NCBI GenBank assembly: GCA_025506515.1
Contig: CM046451.1
Span: forward strand, 42,303,701 to 42,367,700
Reading direction: 5' to 3'
Length of the DNA: 64,000 nt
Source: Flaveria trinervia
Lineage: Eukaryota; Streptophyta; Magnoliopsida; Asterales; Asteraceae
The notes beneath the pieces were generated by a model. That model ran no database searches. It had not been told where the DNA came from and saw only the letters and a program-made list of their open reading frames with translations. This document shows, piece by piece, positions 60,101-64,000 of this stretch. A program made the position numbers and the translations under genes. How positions within the stretch are numbered: the stretch's first letter is position 1; every line of letters begins with the position of its first letter.

Positions 60101-60473
60101 AGAAAGGAAACTAGCTCCTCGTTTCGTAGGCCCATTCAAGATCCTCGAAAGGATTGGAAAAGTGGCTTATAGACTCGATTTACCAAAAGAACTTTCCGGT
60201 GTTCATGCTACCTTTCATGTCTCAAATCTTAAGAAATTCTTAGCCGAGGGTAATCTCCACATACCACTCGACGAAGTACATATCGATGAGACAATGCAAT
60301 TTGTTGAAAGACCCATAGAAATTATGGATCGCAACGAGAAACGAACCAAACGAAGCCGTATTCGGTTAGTGAAAGTTCATTGGGAATCAAGACGTGGTGC
60401 CGAATTTACTTGGGAAAGAGAAGATGCCATGAAGGAAAAGTACCCGCATCTCTTTGTCGTAGCTTCTTCCTAA
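57118..60473 (+). pseudogene. Chromovirus D pol: protease, RT, RNase H, integrase, chromodomain
   Basis: One frame from 57118 to about 60108 apart from three stops (TGA 57724, TAA 58396, TAA 58666), then one frameshift. Protease ILFDTGADRSFIS; RT with RMCIDYRELNKLTIKNRYP, VMPFGLTNAPAVFMDLMN and intact FIDDILIFSK; RNase H with YGTKCVLFTDHKSLQHIF; integrase zinc region ending CLTCSKVKAEH; core IAMDFITKLP and TSDHDARF, but the catalytic Glu position reads NGQSKRTIQ (Lys, AAG at 59716-59718). Chromodomain-like end PIEIMDRNEKR...FTWEREDAMKEKYPHLF. The TAA at 58666 replaces CAA, which E has at the same codon. Confidence 0.85.
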
Positions 60474-60506
60474 TTTCGGAACAAAATTTCCAAAAGTAGG
60501 GAATAC
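60474..60506 (+). promoter_or_regulatory. 3' untranslated end and purine tract of D
   Basis: AAAAGTAGGGAA at 60492-60503, three bases before the 3' LTR start at 60507. Weak purine tract, position as expected. Confidence 0.55.
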
Positions 60507-62138
60507 TGTGACTTTCGTCATTTTCGACTAGCTTTGTATTTGTTATCCTGTATTGTAAACCCGACTTGTATTGGTCTTCGGATCTTTGAATATTAATAAA
60601 ATGATGGATTTTATGTTGTAATCATGTTCATACTTGTCGTGGCGTGACCCACAGTTCGTTTCAGCAAAATCAGTTTTTTTAACGTTTTCGGTTTGTTTAT
60701 GGTCCGGACTTGTATTTTAACCAACAAAACCAACCAAGACCTAACCCATAACTATTCTAGAACCCTCCAAACATGTAGATACCTGGTCATAATTTATTTA
60801 AATTAAAATTAATTTTAAATAAAAGAATCAAAGTGCACCCTTTTACCCACCGGACAAACGTATTACCGATTTCCTCAAACCCTAAACTTTCCCTATGAAT
60901 ACACTCATTCTCAACCATTTAACCTGCACATTTTCATCTTCTTCTCCCAAAAGTTTTGATCTTGTTAGTTGTTCTAGCTAGTTTTGCTTAAGTTTGACTT
61001 TAAAAAGTCAACGGAACCGAATCTTGCATTTCAAATCATTTCGGGTATGTAATTCTGGATATTTTCAGTTTTCCTAAGTTATTTTATGTTCACAAAACCA
61101 TTTTCATCTTTATTTAAGTCTTGTGGGCATTCAAACTCAAATTTATGCATTTTAGACCCGTTTGGGTTGTTTTCGGGAAGTTTACTCACTTAACTTTGTT
61201 GTTTGAGTTTAGATCTGGAAGTTTTACCTTATTTTTAGTTCAATGGTTTTGGACATGTGGTAACCATCCTCGGGTTCATACCGAGTCAAAGACCGAACCA
61301 AACCGAATGCTCGTTTAAGCACTTTAAATAACTTTTAAGTGACTATGTTACATCAAAAACTTTGGATCTGAGTTTTTCTTTATATTTTAGTTATTATATG
61401 GTTGATATGGAGGTGTAAAACAAATCTTGGCTTGAACCCAATTTCGGGTAAAAACCGAGTAAAACCGAACACCCGTTTTAACGAGTTAGTCAATGTTCAA
61501 ATCACCAAAAGTTCAACCTATCTTTTTAGTTATGTTTTACATTATATTACTCATATTACATAATATTTTGGAAGTGTTAGAACAAATATTAGCTCAAACC
61601 AAGTTTCGGGTAAAAATAAACCCGAGTAAAAGTCGAACTTATCGTCTTAACGAGCTAGTCACCGTTCAAAACGCCAAAAAAAATCTTTCCTAACTTTTTT
61701 TAACTTATGTTTCACTTTATGTTATTTGTATAATAATATTATGGTATGACGGAACCAAACTTGGTTTTATACTTAGATCGGGTTTAAGCGAATTTCTTTA
61801 TTAGTTAAAGTGTCAAACTCGGGTTTAAGAGAGTGTAAGTCGGACCTTGATGCTTACATTAGTGGGGTTGTGCATACTAGCACTAAACCAACTCCCATAT
61901 GTAAAACTTAACAATGGTTGAGTAAAAACTAAAAATCAAGGACCCGTTTTCTTGTAAAACTCATTTTATACTTATGTTATTTAAACACACTTTGTAAAAT
62001 ATAACTAAAACTCCGAAAACCCAAGCCTTATTTTGTGAACTTTTATACCATTTATATTTCATCTTCAAGACTCAGTACTTACTCAAGATCTTTCAATCTA
62101 GGACACGCACGTTAAAACCGTCAGACTTGCTTACTTGA
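60507..62138 (+). repeat. 3' LTR of D, truncated by element I
   Basis: Begins TGTGACTTTCGTC and aligns with 14832 to about 16475. Stops at TTACTTGA, where element I begins. CTTGA (62134-62138) is the likely left target copy of I. The tandem duplication seen in the 5' LTR recurs near 61415-61735. Confidence 0.9.
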
Positions 62139-62908
62139 TGTTAGGATCAGTGATCTACGTTTGATTGATTAGTGAGTATTGCAGCGGAAATCAAACAATG
62201 AATTAGAAAATTCACAAGAATACAGTTGATATTCAAAGTAAGAACAAACGATTATAGAAAGAATTCTGCAAATCACATATTTTATTTAATACGCGCTTTC
62301 GTGGTGGCAAAATGTCACACTTACAATCAGGTCAATCATCCCTTATATAAGAATGTCGTGGTGGAACATTCCTTATATAGGAGATGTGACATCTGCTGAT
62401 GTCATTTGATAGTGTTAACAGTCACTACAACTACTGAAAATAAACTACTGAAACTACAACGACTGAAGAACATGCTCTTCAGTCGTTTTACAAATAATGA
62501 AACAAAAAGAAAATTACTGAAAGGAAACCATCACAACAACTGAAGAATGCTTCTTCAGCTGTTGTAACAAGCTCTGAAGGCTTCAGTACTTGTACTTGAA
62601 CTTCAGCTGTTATCATCAGCTGATGTCTTCAGTCTTTGTACTTCAGCTGTTGATCTTCAGTACTTTGTTCTCCAGCTGTTGATCTTCAGACTTTGGTCTT
62701 CAACTGTTGAAGTCTTCAGTACTTTAGTCTTTAGCTGTTGATCTTCAGACTTTGGTCTTCAGCTGTTGAAGTCTTCAGTACTTTAGTCTTCAGCTGCTGA
62801 AGTCTTCAGACTTTGTCAAACAGCTGATCAAGTCTTCAGCAGTTGTTGTGATGTTTGTAGGACTTAGAGGTTTTTCTGATCAGGCTCATTGGTTCTTTTG
62901 GTCCAACA
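62139..62908 (-). repeat. 3' LTR of Sirevirus I
   Basis: 770 bases ending GGTCCAACA on the + strand. TATATAAG-type boxes occur twice (62342-62349 and 62372-62379) because a short segment containing GTCGTGGTGG and TTATATA is duplicated. Confidence 0.85.
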
Positions 62909-62923
62909 AACTCCCCCTGAACC
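62909..62923 (-). promoter_or_regulatory. Polypurine tract of I
   Basis: CAGGGGGAGTT core on the - strand next to the LTR. Confidence 0.8.
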
Positions 62924-63128
62924 AATGCAGCCAAAAACTCTAAACTTATTGAAGATGTCCCACTTATTGTGGCAGAGAGATTTGGTATTTTTATCTTCTA
63001 GATCAGCTCAGAAGTGACCCATATAAGCACAAGCCTGGGAAGAAGTCTCAATGATCTGTTTGGCAAAGGATGAACGGGAACTCTATCTTGGGGAACTGGA
63101 CACAGAGCTGTTACCCCATCCATGAGAT

Positions 63129-64000
63129 CTACTTCCCAACAATGAGTCTGTATGACTCCCTTATATAGGCCTCAAGGAAGGTGATCTATTCCTCCATGGT
63201 AAGTTCTTCAGCTCCTCCTTCAAAAAGTGATTCTGGCCCATAATATTCAGATAGGTATATGACTTGTTTCCCATTTTTGAGTTTTACAGTTGTTATTACT
63301 CTATAAGCAAATTCATCAGGGTGATTACCATCTAAGAACAACTGGAGCTCATTCTTTCTGACTTCCTCAAGCCTCTTATATACTAACCCCTTTTTCACCA
63401 TTTTATTTTCCAGCATCTTCTGTGGGGTCAGGTTAGCTTTATAGGCTTTCTTGAAGTCATCTAGGATTTCCCAGGGTGATACTACAAAGACCAGTGAGAT
63501 CACTTCATCTACGATCTTCTTCACTTGGCCAATGTATCTCTATGGAATGTTTTTCTTGTGAATCCTTTGAGACACCCTGGGATCAGGCCAAATCCCCACT
63601 CTCTCCTTTTGATATTGAAATGTATGTTTAAGAGTGTATAATGTGAGAGCATGCTTCTTCATGTTGATGATTGAAGATATGGCAGCGTATGCTTTGTCAA
63701 CCCTCCTCAACAATTCCTCATCATGTTGTTTGTGAAGCTCTTCTTCTTCTAGCTTCACTTTCACAATTTGTCTTTGAGTTTTAAGAGTAATTGTTGGAGA
63801 GTGACTTGTGGTCTTTGGCAACTGTATAACAGCTGAGAGTGGCAGCCTATCTTTATCTTCATCATTATCTTCGTCATCTTCTTCTAGCCTCAGTACCCTT
63901 TTCTTCCTCTTCTGGGGTACTTCATCGGCTACTGGTTTTGAGGGTAGAGGAGTTGGTTTGGTGGGTTGTGGTTATGGTGGTTTTGGTGTGGGAATGTTGA
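63129..64000 (-). pseudogene. Sirevirus I third ORF, C-terminal part
   Basis: Reads from the right edge through a Pro/Lys-rich stretch, an acidic run, LPKTTSHSP-like text, VKLEEEELHKQHDEELL, YTLKHTFQYQKERVGIWPDP and VVSPWEILDDFKKAYKANLT, to YLSEYYGPESLFEGGAEEL and the end at 63129. Damage seen: a TAG at 63539-63541 (IPQR context), loss of frame near 63186. It retains the C-terminal segments missing from C2 and is close to A. Confidence 0.75.

Larger units (their letters stand above)
14832..64000 (+). mobile_element. Ty3/gypsy chromovirus D, host of E, F, C2 and I
   Basis: Composite span. D's own sequence is 14832-16717 and 39698-40123 (5' LTR), 40124-40664 and 55298-55746 (primer site and leader), 55747-60473 (gag-pol), 60474-60506, and 60507-62138 (3' LTR, cut by I). 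Its remainder lies beyond 64000. Support: the 5' and 3' LTR copies align from TGTGAC onward, a recognisable primer site follows the end of the split 5' LTR, and gag-pol is in the expected orientation. The domain order with a C-terminal chromodomain fits a plant chromovirus (Tekay/Del-like is my inference). Confidence 0.85.
62139..64000 (-). mobile_element. Sirevirus I, 3' end
   Basis: 3' LTR, purine tract and the C-terminal part of the third ORF; the rest is beyond the window. Same LTR terminus (TGTTAGGATCAGTGATC on the + strand) as element A, so A and I form one subfamily distinct from C1 and C2. Confidence 0.9.

Noticed and set aside
1..64000. Host genes between elements
   Set aside because: Every stretch over 300 bases is explained by an LTR, a leader, a spacer or a broken element gene.

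Overview
This window is plant nuclear heterochromatin made almost entirely of LTR retrotransposons inserted into one another. I see no host gene, rRNA, functional tRNA or CRISPR array. The evidence for a flowering plant is the mix of families: Ty1/copia Sirevirus-type pol, Ty3/gypsy chromovirus-type gag-pol with C-terminal chromodomains, primer sites for initiator Met-tRNA, and AT-rich intergenic sequence with TAA and TA microsatellites. A eudicot, perhaps of the daisy family, is my guess from general resemblance and was not tested.

Layout, using letters for elements. H is an old copia fragment (13579-14831, + strand). G is another copia element (7845-13578, - strand) inserted in H and cut by A. 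A is a Sirevirus (1-7844, + strand) inserted in the RT of G; only its 3' part is here. D is a Ty3/gypsy chromovirus (+ strand) that starts at 14832 inside H and runs beyond 62138. E is a second chromovirus (16718-39692, + strand) inserted in the 5' LTR of D. C1 is a complete Sirevirus (21458-33932, - strand) inserted in the protease of E. F is a solo LTR (40665-55292) in the leader of D. C2 is a complete Sirevirus (42715-55137, - strand) inserted in F. I is a Sirevirus (62139 to beyond 64000, - strand) inserted in the 3' LTR of D. Target-site duplications support the nesting: CAAAT for C2 and GATTG for F are exact on both sides; C1 (TTTGT/TTTTT) and E (TCATC/TCGTC) differ by one base; A, G, D and I show one side only.

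The four Sireviruses share a layout: LTR, primer site, gag with two zinc knuckles, protease, integrase, RT, RNase H, a 0.75-0.85 kb spacer, a large third ORF of about 1,000-1,100 codons, purine tract, LTR. The spacer is an array of alternating inverted repeats built from the same words that fill the LTR U3. It ends in a TATA box 65-75 nt before the ATG of the third ORF in C1 and C2, with a one-base-damaged version in A. This suggests that the third ORF has its own internal Pol II promoter with a U3-like upstream region. That is the most interesting signal in the window. The protein shows no signal peptide or membrane segment, so it does not look like an envelope.

All reading frames carry stops or frameshifts. 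In D, G, H and A the changes with an internal comparison are mostly C-to-T or G-to-A. In C1 the two LTRs differ almost only by 1-2 base indels, which suggests a very young insertion with residual sequencing errors.
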